A DNA stretch of 43,347 nucleotides, taken from contig JAJYNB010000108.1 of assembly GCA_021786555.1 (NCBI GenBank), positions 1-43,347 of the forward strand. The letters run 5' to 3'. Source of the stretch: Bacillota bacterium (GTDB taxonomy: Bacteria; Bacillota; Desulfitobacteriia; Desulfitobacteriales; JAJXUE01). The notes beneath the pieces are model-generated. The model was not told the DNA's origin, did not search any database, and saw only the letters and a program-made list of their open reading frames with translations. This document shows positions 1 through 7,275 of this stretch, in pieces. Every line of letters starts with the position of its first letter. Positions within the stretch are counted from its first letter, which is position 1. A program made the translations under genes and the position numbers.

Positions 1-1
1 T

Positions 2-1084
2 CCGATCTTGCCCTATGAAAAGGAAGGCAGTATTAAGGGAACAGTTGTCAAGATTTACGAGGACCTGGATCAGCTGTCAGACGTTATGCAGCAGCTCAAC
101 CGCCTAAACATGCAGCTGAACTACTATAAGGATGAACTGCACAAGCTTAACGGCACCAGCTATACCATTGGCAATATTGTCTGTAACGACGACCGCTTGG
201 CAAAATTAAAAACCCAGGCCCTGCAAGTGGCGCGAAGCAACTCGACGGTGCTGATTACAGGTGAGAGCGGCACCGGCAAGGAATTGTTCGCCCATTCCAT
301 CCACAATGCTTCCCATCGGCGCAAGGAACCCTTCGTTAAGGTCAACTGCTCTGCTATACCGGCGGAGCTTGCCGAATCCGAACTTTTTGGCTATGATGAC
401 GGCGCATTCACCGGAGCGCGCAAGCAAGGCAAAGCCGGCAAATTTGAGCTGGCCAACGGGGGCACTATTTTCCTGGATGAAATCGGCGATATGCCCCTTG
501 CCTTACAAAGCAAACTGCTGCGGGTTATTCAGGAAAAGGAAATAGAAAGAGTAGGTAGTGTCAGGACCAGAAAGATTGACGTCAGAATCATCGCCGCTAC
601 CAACAAAGACTTAAAGCAGCTTGCTGTGGAAGGTAAGTTTAGAGAGGATCTGTATTTCAGATTAAACGTCATTGAGTTAAAGATTCCTCCCTTAAGGGAA
701 CGGAAGGAAGACATACCGGTCCTGGTGCAATCCTTCATCGGAAAATACAACAACCTGTTGTCAAAAAGGATTGCGGGCATCACAAGCGCCGCTTTGGAAG
801 CCCTGATGGAGTACCACTGGCCCGGTAATATCCGGGAGTTGGAAAACGTAATAGAACGGATTCTGAACTATCATGAGAGCGGTTATATCGATGTCCTGGA
901 TTTGCCTGAGGATACGAGATACGGGGAGAAAGCTGCTGTCAAAAAGGGCCGGAGCCTGGCGGCCATTGAGCGTGAAGCCATCCAACTGGCCTTAAACGAA
1001 GCCAAAGGAAACAAGTCTAAAGCGGCAAGACTCTTGGGGATAAGCAGATCGAAGCTATATGAAAAAATCTCCGAGTATCAGTAA
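2..1084 (+). CDS. Sigma-54-dependent activator (PAS-AAA+-Fis type), 5' end missing
   Basis: Enhancer-binding transcription activator that would open sigma-54 promoters by ATP hydrolysis. The frame is already open at the left edge, and the first residues look like the end of a PAS sensor domain (ILPYEKEGSIKG, then VVKIYED), so the true start lies outside the window. A short coiled linker follows, then a complete AAA+ domain: Walker A GESGTGKE, the sigma-54 contact loop GAFTGA, Walker B GGTIFLDEIGD, and an R-finger region (FREDLYFRLN). The C-terminus is a Fis-type helix-turn-helix (NKSKAARLLGISRSKLYEKI). No receiver domain is visible, so a small-molecule ligand for the PAS domain is likely, perhaps an aromatic acid or its CoA ester (inference). 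It ends just before a sigma-54 promoter with paired dyads, and the same dyads recur at 5.5 kb, so it probably controls both operons. Confidence 0.93.
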   Translation, partial: PILPYEKEGSIKGTVVKIYEDLDQLSDVMQQLNRLNMQLNYYKDELHKLNGTSYTIGNIVCNDDRLAKLKTQALQVARSNSTVLITGESGTGKELFAHSIHNASHRRKEPFVKVNCSAIPAELAESELFGYDDGAFTGARKQGKAGKFELANGGTIFLDEIGDMPLALQSKLLRVIQEKEIERVGSVRTRKIDVRIIAATNKDLKQLAVEGKFREDLYFRLNVIELKIPPLRERKEDIPVLVQSFIGKYNNLLSKRIAGITSAALEALMEYHWPGNIRELENVIERILNYHESGYIDVLDLPEDTRYGEKAAVKKGRSLAAIEREAIQLALNEAKGNKSKAARLLGISRSKLYEKISEYQ

Positions 1085-1134
1085 GGGTTTCAACGGGGGT
1101 TAGTGTCCAAGGTTGTCCTGATTGTGTCGATGTG

Positions 1135-1179
1135 AAATGTCTGAAAAACATACAACTGTATGTTTTTCAGACATTTTTT
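1135..1179 (+). terminator. Long perfect hairpin with T-tract after the activator gene
   Basis: An uninterrupted inverted repeat of about 20 bp per arm (1135-1155 against 1156-1176) is followed by more T residues to 1179. It looks like a Rho-independent terminator for the activator gene. Its arms are also the two enhancer-like dyads described separately, so it may have two roles. Confidence 0.8.
1138..1173 (+). promoter_or_regulatory. Tandem activator-binding dyads (UAS) for the reductase operon
   Basis: Two adjacent 17-bp near-palindromes, TGTCTGAAAAACATACA (1138-1154) and TGTATGTTTTTCAGACA (1157-1173), both fit TGTNTG-N5-CANACA. They start 19 bp apart. The second starts 47 bp before the GG of the sigma-54 promoter at 1203. 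The same arrangement occurs at 5521-5556. The size and symmetry suit a Fis-type dimer, and the neighbouring activator is the natural candidate protein (inference). Confidence 0.75.
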
Positions 1180-1202
1180 CCATACAAAGGGCACTTAATG
1201 AC

Positions 1203-1218
1203 TGGCATAGGAATTGCT
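1203..1218 (+). promoter_or_regulatory. Sigma-54 (-24/-12) promoter P1
   Basis: TGGCATAGGAATTGCT matches the sigma-54 consensus: GG at 1204-1205 and GC at 1216-1217 with exactly 10 bp between them. Transcription would start near 1229, giving a leader of about 320 nt before the molybdenum hydroxylase genes. Paired enhancer-like dyads lie just upstream. Confidence 0.82.
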
Positions 1219-1549
1219 TTATAAAAGGGTGCGGGGTTCAACTTGAACTCGCGAACTTCCCTGAAGGGGTTCCAATCAGCCCCCTTGCGAGATAGAAATT
1301 TATTTTTTGAACGAAGTCTGATTTTTCAGACCATGCCTGGTATATTTTTTGCTAGAAGTATTGGCTGCTGAGGAGGGATGTTAAAGAGGTTTTTGTTGAG
1401 GGAGCAAAATCTGGTGCGGTACCGTCCCAGGGCGCCTTGGGTATCCCCGTCTTGAGCCTGGAGAGCGCCTGTGGGGTCAAAAGCAGAATACAAATTTTTT
1501 GCAAAGGGGGAAAGTAACTGGGGTAACCGATAAACCCAGTGAAGAAATC
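1219..1549 (+). other. Long untranslated leader of the reductase operon
   Basis: I find no convincing gene in these 330 bases. They hold a 13-bp palindrome GTTCAACTTGAAC (1236-1248), just after the predicted transcription start, and a dyad GTCTG-N6-CAGAC (1316-1331) that resembles the upstream activator sites but with a spacer one base longer. A strong AGGAGGG (1371-1377) directly abuts an ATG for a 25-codon frame (1378-1455); the spacing is too short for normal initiation. An AAAGGGGG lies at 1503-1510 without a well-placed start. A leader this long may carry post-transcriptional control, but I recognise no riboswitch class. Confidence 0.4.
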
Positions 1550-3847
1550 ATGGAAGGTTACAGTGTTATAGGTAAAAGTGTTCCCAGGACAGATGCGTGG
1601 GACAAAGTAATAGGCAGGGCAGTGTACACCGAAGATATCAAACTGCCTAACATGCTTTACGGCAAGATACTGAGAAGTCCCCATGCGCATGCGCGCATCG
1701 TCAGCATCAATACCGAAAAGGCCGAGAAATTGCCCGGTGTCAAAATGGTGATGACCGGGAAGGACATCCTGCCGGTAAAGTATGGCATCGTGCCCTTTGC
1801 TCAGGACGAATACGGCCTGGCGATCGACAAAGTCCGCTACGTTGGAGATGATGTGGCCGCTGTGGCAGCAGTAGACGAAGCCACTGCTGCGGAAGCTTTG
1901 GAACTGATTGAAGTAGTGTACGAACCGCTGCCGGCAGTTTTCACCGTGGAAGATGCCATGAAAGACGGAGCTCCGGAGATCCACGAAGGCCCCAAAGTCA
2001 AGAACAACGTCAGCATCCAATACCGTAAGGAATTTGGCAGCATCGACAAAGGATTTGAAGAGTCCTTTCATATTCGGGAAGACGTTTTTAAGACCCATGG
2101 TCAGTACCATGCTCCGCTGGAACCCCATGCCGCGATTGCCATGTACGAGCCAAGCGGCAAACTCACCCTCTGGTCAAGCACCCAGATCCCCTTTTTCTTG
2201 AGGCACAACCTGGCCAGCACGCTGGGCATAACCGAAGACAGGGTGCGGGTTATCAAGCCGGTTGTGGGCGGCGGTTTCGGTGTGAAGATTGACATGTTCT
2301 CCAAAGACTTTTGTGCCGCTTTTATGTCCATGAAAACGGGCAGACCGGTTAAGATGGTCTATGACAGGGAAGAAGCGCTGACCTGCGTGCGCGGCAGACA
2401 TCCATCCATCGTCAAAGTGCGCACAGGGGTAGCTAAAGACGGCAGAATCATTTCCCAGTACATCGATTTGACCGTGGACGGCGGGGCCTATAACAGTACC
2501 GCTCCCCTGATTATCACCTTGTCAGGCTACTTCGCCATGATTCCTTACAACATTCCAAACCTGGTACTGGACGCCAAACACGTCTACACCAATAAATACG
2601 CTAATGGTGCTATGCGGGGCCACGGCGCTCCCCAGATGCGCTTCGCGGTGGAATCACAAATGGACATTCTGGCCGCGGATCTGGGTATGGACGCGCTGGA
2701 AATCCGCCGCATCAATGCGCTGGAAGCCGGCTGTGACCACCCGGCAAAGATGATTCTGCGCAGCTGCGGCTTCAAAGAGAGCTTAGACTTGGCTGCTAAT
2801 GCCATCGGCTGGAAAGAGAAACGCGGCAAGGGCAATTTCCGGGGTGTAGGCCTGGGTGGTTCCGGTTGGGCTTCCGGAGTAAATAACATGAGCCACATCG
2901 GCGGCGGCGCCGTGGTAAAACTCGAAAAGACCGGCGGCGTAACAGTGCTGACAGGAGCTGCGGACATTGGGCAGGGAGCGGAAAGCGTCATCGCCCAAAT
3001 CGTGGCGGAAGAACTCGGCGTATCCTTCGCGAAAGTAAGGGTCATCGCTGCGGATACCGACGTCTGCCCGCTGGACTCCGGCACCTTTGGCAGCGGCGTT
3101 ACGGTGCGTTCGGGCAAAGCGGCACAGCTGGCGGCCAGGGATATCAAGAAGCAAATCTTAACCGTGGTTGCCAAAAACATTGGAGGCGATCCTGAACATC
3201 TGACCATCAAAGACGACTATATCTGGCAAAACGGCCAGAAGAAGATGGACATCAACAAAGCTGTCAAACTGGTGCAGTATGCGGATATCCAAGTGCCGAT
3301 GATCGGGCGTGGCTATTATCAGCTGCCTGCCAAAGAGCCTACTACCCTCTTGAGGGATAACGGCGACATCTCAGGCTCCTATAGCTTTGGTACCCAGGCT
3401 GCGGAAGTGGAAGTGGACCCCAAATCCGGCCGGGTTAAGATCATCAAGATTGTGACTGCGGATGATGCCGGCAGGGCACTAAACCCGGATCAGGTGGAGG
3501 GCCAGGTCGAAGGAGCGGTAATGACGGGCTTGGGTCATACCTTGTTCGAAGATCCCGACTTCGACATGACCAACGGCCAGGCGCGCAGCACCTCTTTTAC
3601 GGATTACAAACTTCCCACCGCGCTTGACGCCCCTGACCAAGAAGTTATTCACATCGAGACTGACGATCCCGTAGGGCCTTTTGGCGCCAAGGAATGCGGC
3701 GAAGGCGCAACCATCTACACCGCGCCCGCCATCGTAAACGCAATTACAGACGCTATAGGCGTGAGAATCAATGATTTGCCGATTACTCCTGAAAAGATTC
3801 TGCGGGCTCTGGAAGAAAAAAACAATAAAGGGAGGAAGGAAGCATGA
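1550..3847 (+). CDS. hcrA: 4-hydroxybenzoyl-CoA reductase-like alpha subunit (molybdopterin)
   Basis: Large, molybdopterin-binding subunit of a xanthine-oxidase-family enzyme, about 765 residues. It has the usual two large-subunit domains: IGKSVPRTDAWDKVIGRA at the N-terminus, the VGGGFGVK cofactor loop, GAMRGHGAPQ, and GPFGAKECGEG near the end, where E718 is the likely catalytic glutamate. Known family members dehydroxylate 4-hydroxybenzoyl-CoA to benzoyl-CoA with ferredoxin electrons. The assignment to that branch rests mainly on the 4Fe-4S insertion in the next gene. The start is uncertain: ATG 1550 gives the normal family N-terminus but has only a weak GAAG-type ribosome site, and an upstream in-frame TTG (1499) has none. 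It overlaps the beta gene by 4 bases and lies under P1. Substrate may be a related aromatic acyl-CoA. Confidence 0.88.
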   Translation: MEGYSVIGKSVPRTDAWDKVIGRAVYTEDIKLPNMLYGKILRSPHAHARIVSINTEKAEKLPGVKMVMTGKDILPVKYGIVPFAQDEYGLAIDKVRYVGDDVAAVAAVDEATAAEALELIEVVYEPLPAVFTVEDAMKDGAPEIHEGPKVKNNVSIQYRKEFGSIDKGFEESFHIREDVFKTHGQYHAPLEPHAAIAMYEPSGKLTLWSSTQIPFFLRHNLASTLGITEDRVRVIKPVVGGGFGVKIDMFSKDFCAAFMSMKTGRPVKMVYDREEALTCVRGRHPSIVKVRTGVAKDGRIISQYIDLTVDGGAYNSTAPLIITLSGYFAMIPYNIPNLVLDAKHVYTNKYANGAMRGHGAPQMRFAVESQMDILAADLGMDALEIRRINALEAGCDHPAKMILRSCGFKESLDLAANAIGWKEKRGKGNFRGVGLGGSGWASGVNNMSHIGGGAVVKLEKTGGVTVLTGAADIGQGAESVIAQIVAEELGVSFAKVRVIAADTDVCPLDSGTFGSGVTVRSGKAAQLAARDIKKQILTVVAKNIGGDPEHLTIKDDYIWQNGQKKMDINKAVKLVQYADIQVPMIGRGYYQLPAKEPTTLLRDNGDISGSYSFGTQAAEVEVDPKSGRVKIIKIVTADDAGRALNPDQVEGQVEGAVMTGLGHTLFEDPDFDMTNGQARSTSFTDYKLPTALDAPDQEVIHIETDDPVGPFGAKECGEGATIYTAPAIVNAITDAIGVRINDLPITPEKILRALEEKNNKGRKEA

Positions 3848-4851
3848 CGCTGCCGGCTTTTGAATACCACCGTCCCAGCACTTTGAGTGAAGGCTTAAAA
3901 CTACTAAAGAATAACGCAGGTAAAACTCGACCCCTGGCCGGCGGAACCGACCTCTTGAACAACATGAAAGTTGGCTTGAACCCGGCGGAAGTTCTGGTAG
4001 ACCTTACTGGCATTGAGAGCCTATCGTCTATCGAATGCGCTGTAAACCAGCCTGTGAAGGTGGGCGCTGCGGCCACTATCTGGGATTTGGTGCAGCGCGC
4101 TGAAGTGAAAGAGAACCTTACCGCCCTTTATCAAGCGGGCTGCGGGGTGGGAGCTATCCAACTGCAGCAAATGGGTACCGTAGGCGGCAACCTCTGCCAG
4201 GACACCCGCTGTTGGTTTTATAACCAAACCAAGCACTGGCGCAGAGCGCGTCCATTATGCTACAAAACCGGCGGGGACCAATGCCTAGCGATGAAGAAGT
4301 CCGAAAGATGCCACGCTGCTTTTTGCAGTGATGTGGCGCCCGCTCTCATCGCTTACGATGCCACCGTCAAGCTGTCTTCGGCAGATGGTGAACGTGAAAT
4401 CTCACTGGCGGATTTTTACACCCGCGATGGCAAAACGTACAACGTTTTGCAAGCGGGAGAAATCCTCAGCGAAATAACGGTCCCAGCCGGCGCTTGGCAG
4501 ACGAAGAGCGCCTATGTTAAGCTGCGTTCCCGCAAGAGTATTGATTTTCCCCAGGCAGGCGTGGCTATTGCAGTGACAGAAGAAGGCGGCAAGTTGACCG
4601 GGGGCAAGCTGGTGCTTACCGCTCTGGGCAGCGGGCCCATGGACATCAAGGGGGCGGGCAACTTGTTTAAGGGGCTCAGCGTAGACAGCCTGGATGTGGA
4701 GAAGATCTCCTCCCTGGCCCGGGAGTGCGCGGCGGCAGCTGCCAACGATGTCCTGCCTGTGGCTAACATGACCTGGCGGCCTGCCTACCGGCGCAGGATG
4801 GTTGAAATCCTCATCGAGGAAAGTCTGAAAAAGATATTTATCAACAAGTAG
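3844..4851 (+). CDS. hcrB: 4-hydroxybenzoyl-CoA reductase-like beta subunit (FAD, extra 4Fe-4S)
   Basis: Medium FAD subunit of the molybdenum hydroxylase, 335 residues. The FAD-binding signatures ARPLAGGTDLL-like (residues 29-37) and MGTVGGNL (110-117) are present. Between them and the C-terminal domain lies an insertion with cysteines C123, C139, C147 and C156. The spacing (16, 8, 9) equals that of the extra [4Fe-4S] cluster ligands reported for the Thauera aromatica beta subunit (from memory C122, C138, C146, C155). Ordinary xanthine dehydrogenase or CO dehydrogenase medium subunits lack this loop; in 4-hydroxybenzoyl-CoA reductase it takes in low-potential electrons. That makes this subunit the most diagnostic of the three. 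ATG 3844 follows GGGAGGAAGG, and the gene overlaps the end of hcrA. Confidence 0.92.
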   Translation: MTLPAFEYHRPSTLSEGLKLLKNNAGKTRPLAGGTDLLNNMKVGLNPAEVLVDLTGIESLSSIECAVNQPVKVGAAATIWDLVQRAEVKENLTALYQAGCGVGAIQLQQMGTVGGNLCQDTRCWFYNQTKHWRRARPLCYKTGGDQCLAMKKSERCHAAFCSDVAPALIAYDATVKLSSADGEREISLADFYTRDGKTYNVLQAGEILSEITVPAGAWQTKSAYVKLRSRKSIDFPQAGVAIAVTEEGGKLTGGKLVLTALGSGPMDIKGAGNLFKGLSVDSLDVEKISSLARECAAAAANDVLPVANMTWRPAYRRRMVEILIEESLKKIFINK

Positions 4852-4874
4852 CTAAACGAAAAAGGGGTGATATC

Positions 4875-5345
4875 ATGGCCACTAAACAAATAATAGTTTT
4901 AAATGTGAACGGCGACGATCACGAAATACTGGTTAAACCGCAGCAGACTCTGTTAGAGGTTCTGCGCGAGACGTTAGGATTTACCGGGACAAAACAGGGC
5001 TGTAACGAAGGTAGCTGCGGCGCCTGCACTGTACTCGTAAACAACAAGCCCACCCTTGCCTGCTCAACCCTTGCCGTGGCTGCTGTGGGTAAAGAGATAA
5101 TGACTATTGAAGGGTTGGCAGGGCAAGACGGGACTCTTCACCCAATCCAGAAATCTTTCGTGGAAAACGGCGCCATTCAATGCGGGTTCTGCACCCCAGG
5201 TATGGTGATGTCAACCAAAAGCTTGCTGGACAGAAATCCAAACCCCAGTGAAGAGGAAATCAAGGAGGGCCTCTCAGGCAACCTCTGCCGCTGCACCGGC
5301 TATGCCAAGATAATTAAGGCTGTCAAAGCCGTTGCAGCTGGGTAA
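4875..5345 (+). CDS. hcrC: 4-hydroxybenzoyl-CoA reductase-like gamma subunit (2x 2Fe-2S)
   Basis: Small iron-sulfur subunit, 156 residues. The N-terminal plant-ferredoxin-like cluster is bound by C43, C48, C51 and C63 (GCNEGSCGACTV...AC). The C-terminal helical-domain cluster is bound by C103, C106, C138 and C140 (CGFCTPG and LCRCTGY). All eight ligands are intact. It passes electrons between the flavin/4Fe-4S subunit and the molybdenum site. ATG 4875 is preceded by AAAGGGGTG at good spacing. It is the last gene of the P1 operon and is followed by a terminator hairpin at 5397. Confidence 0.93.
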   Translation: MATKQIIVLNVNGDDHEILVKPQQTLLEVLRETLGFTGTKQGCNEGSCGACTVLVNNKPTLACSTLAVAAVGKEIMTIEGLAGQDGTLHPIQKSFVENGAIQCGFCTPGMVMSTKSLLDRNPNPSEEEIKEGLSGNLCRCTGYAKIIKAVKAVAAG

Positions 5346-5396
5346 ACGCCGGTTATAGAGCAAAAGTTAATAATTCACTGCCCGTTAATTGCTTTA

Positions 5397-5447
5397 AAAA
5401 ACAAGCAGTAATACCCATTGTGTAAATGCTATTTGCTGCTTGTTTTT
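5397..5447 (+). terminator. Hairpin terminator after hcrC
   Basis: AAAAACAAGCAG (5397-5408) pairs perfectly with CTGCTTGTTTTT (5436-5447) across a 27-nt loop, with the T-run forming the end of the right arm. It closes the hcr operon and separates it from the next promoter. Confidence 0.65.
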
Positions 5448-5520
5448 CTTTACCTCAAAACGTTAAGCAGACCTTCTTTTGCAGCCATTTGGACAATAAT
5501 GGTAAGAGCCAAAGGTGTAC

Positions 5521-5556
5521 TGTCGTAGAACCAAACATTTGTCGGAAAAACAGACA
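5521..5556 (+). promoter_or_regulatory. Tandem activator-binding dyads (UAS) for the badH-like operon
   Basis: TGTCGGAAAAACAGACA (5540-5556) differs from the dyad at 1138-1154 at only two of 17 bases. A weaker copy, TGTCGTAGAACCAAACA (5521-5537), lies 19 bp upstream, the same repeat distance as at 1138/1157. The stronger copy starts 48 bp ahead of the GG of promoter P2; at P1 the matching distance is 47. Shared sequence and geometry argue for one activator acting on both promoters. Confidence 0.72.
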
Positions 5557-5586
5557 CATTTTGGCCGTTTTGCCTACAAATTGACA

Positions 5587-5602
5587 TGGCATGGTATTTG
5601 CT
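5587..5602 (+). promoter_or_regulatory. Sigma-54 (-24/-12) promoter P2
   Basis: TGGCATGGTATTTGCT has GG at 5588-5589 and GC at 5600-5601 with 10 bp between, matching the consensus and closely resembling P1. The predicted start of transcription is near 5613, about 60 nt before the first gene. Confidence 0.82.
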
Positions 5603-5675
5603 TCAATAATTCTCACAAGTTGAACCCTGATAGCAGGAAGCACTTACAGTAATGCTTAGCGGGAGGGACTGTGAT

Positions 5676-6428
5676 ATGAAATTTAAGGGGAAAGTTTGTA
5701 TTGTTACCGGGGCCTATGCCTGCATAGGCCGCGGCATCGCCTTGGGGTTGGCAAAGCAAGGAGCCAAGGTGGTCGTGGTTGATATCGACAGCGATAATGC
5801 CACAAGCGTTGCCAAAGAGATCGAAGAGCTTGGCACCAGCGCTATGGCCGCCCCGGCAGATATTACCAACAGTACGCAGATCAACGAAATCATCTCTAAG
5901 GCGATAGAGAAGTTTGGCAAAATAGATGTACTGGTGAATAATGTCGGGTGGAATAAGGTACAGCCCTTTGTGAACGGAAATGAAGAGTTTTGGGATAAGG
6001 TTCTAGGTATCAATCTAAAGGGTCCCATCATTTGCTGCCGGGCGGTAATTGACTCCATGATGCAGCAAAATTACGGCAAGATTGTAAACATTGCTTCCGA
6101 TTCAGGCCGCGTGGGTTCTACCGGAGAGGCAGTCTATTCAGCTGCCAAGGGCGGGGTAATCTCCTTTACCAAAACCCTGGCCAGAGAAATGGCCCGCTAC
6201 AAAATCAATGTGAACTGCATTTCACCGGGGCCCAGTGATACACCGTTTTTTGCCGCAGTTTCCGCAGACAATCCCAAGTTGATGGAAGCAGTGAAAAAGG
6301 CTATACCTTGGCGGCGTTTGGGAGAACCGGAAGACATTGCCAATGCGGTCTTGTTCCTGGCCTCGGACGATGCTGATTATATTACAGGCCAGACCTTAAG
6401 CGTCAGCGGCGGCCTTACCATGATGTAA
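5676..6428 (+). CDS. Short-chain dehydrogenase, BadH-like (2-hydroxycyclohexanecarboxyl-CoA dehydrogenase type)
   Basis: Classical NAD(P)-dependent short-chain dehydrogenase of about 250 residues. It shows a TGxxxxIG cofactor motif (residues 10-17, with Ala-Cys in place of the usual second glycine region), DI after strand 2 suggesting NAD preference, NNVG, the catalytic S...YSAAK set in NIASDSGRVGSTGEAVYSAAKG-type sequence, and the closing SVSGGLTM. The GWNKVQPF stretch after NNVG and the SGRVGSTGEAVYS region resemble BadH of Rhodopseudomonas palustris, which oxidises 2-hydroxycyclohexanecarboxyl-CoA. The following gene is BadI-like, as in that pathway. ATG 5676 is chosen because GGGAGGG (5661-5667) sits 8 bases ahead; an upstream in-frame ATG (5652) lacks a ribosome site. 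First gene of the P2 operon. The true substrate is not proven. Confidence 0.85.
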   Translation: MKFKGKVCIVTGAYACIGRGIALGLAKQGAKVVVVDIDSDNATSVAKEIEELGTSAMAAPADITNSTQINEIISKAIEKFGKIDVLVNNVGWNKVQPFVNGNEEFWDKVLGINLKGPIICCRAVIDSMMQQNYGKIVNIASDSGRVGSTGEAVYSAAKGGVISFTKTLAREMARYKINVNCISPGPSDTPFFAAVSADNPKLMEAVKKAIPWRRLGEPEDIANAVLFLASDDADYITGQTLSVSGGLTMM

Positions 6429-6459
6429 ACCGGTAAGAAATTTGAGGAGGTTTTACGAT

Positions 6460-7245
6460 ATGAACTACCACGACATCATCTTTGAAAAAAAAGAGGGAGT
6501 TGCCTGGATTACCATCAACCGGCCCCAGGTTTTAAATGTCCTGCGCTTTGAAACTGTGGCCGAAATGACTGCCGCCTTTGAAGACGCTGAAAACGACCCC
6601 ACTGTCGGGGTAGCAGTACTGACTGGCGCAGGGGATAAAGCTTTCTGTGTCGGCGGTGATATCGCGGTCATGAGCGCCTTGAATCATCAGACCGGCCAGC
6701 AGTGGAATAACGCCCTGATGAAGCTCTCCAGCATGATGCGCAACCTGAGCAAGCCCATAATTGCTGCCGTTAACGGTTTTTGTATCGGCGGTGGGAACGA
6801 GCTGAACGTGTTTTGCGACCTGACTATTGCTTCCGCTAAGGCTAAATTCGGCCAAGCCGGGCCAAAGGTGGGGGCTTGCCCGGTGTGGGGCGCCACTCAG
6901 ATGCTGCCCCGGATCATGGGTGAGAAAAAAGCCAGGGAAATGATTTACATGTGTAATCAGTATACGGCGGAAGAAGCCAGGGAGATGGGCTTGGTGAACA
7001 AGGTGGTCCCCCATGATGAGCTTTATTCCGAAGTGCAGAAGTGGTGCGACCAGCTGTTGGATATGAGTCCGCAGTCGCTGAGACTGGCGAAACTTTCCCT
7101 CAATTTCGAATCCGACATGATGTACCCGTCCCTGATGCACGGCTCTGCCTTACTTAGCTATGTTTGGGGTTCCGAGCAGACCACAGAAGGTTTTGCGGCC
7201 TTCAAAGAAAAGAGGAAGCCGGACTTCCGCTCCTTTAGAAAATAA
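6460..7245 (+). CDS. Crotonase-family ring hydrolase-like protein (BadI/MenB branch)
   Basis: About 261 residues of crotonase fold. The N-terminal INRPQVLNVLRFET, AFCVGGD and GFCIGGGNEL segments form the CoA-binding and oxyanion-hole framework. FGQAGPK and MGEKKAREMIYMC are strongly BadI/MenB-like; BadI opens the ring of 2-ketocyclohexanecarboxyl-CoA hydrolytically. However, where BadI and MenB carry Asp and Tyr (GSVDPGYG in BadI, from memory), this protein reads GACPVWGA, so both polar residues are lost. It may act on a different cyclic beta-keto-CoA, or catalyse another crotonase reaction. ATG 6460 follows GAGGAGG (6444-6450). It sits 31 bases after the BadH-like gene, supporting a joint role. 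Confidence 0.8.
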   Translation: MNYHDIIFEKKEGVAWITINRPQVLNVLRFETVAEMTAAFEDAENDPTVGVAVLTGAGDKAFCVGGDIAVMSALNHQTGQQWNNALMKLSSMMRNLSKPIIAAVNGFCIGGGNELNVFCDLTIASAKAKFGQAGPKVGACPVWGATQMLPRIMGEKKAREMIYMCNQYTAEEAREMGLVNKVVPHDELYSEVQKWCDQLLDMSPQSLRLAKLSLNFESDMMYPSLMHGSALLSYVWGSEQTTEGFAAFKEKRKPDFRSFRK

Positions 7246-7275
7246 GGCCTGGCCGCAAAGAGGGGGTTTACAAGT

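Noticed and set aside
1378..1455. 25-codon leader-peptide candidate in the hcr leader
   Set aside because: AGGAGGG directly abuts the ATG, which is too close for initiation, and the peptide shows no codon runs suggesting attenuation.
1352..2128. 258-codon - strand frame across the hcrA start
   Set aside because: It covers the hcr leader and the N-terminal coding region of hcrA; no family features and codon pattern follows hcrA.
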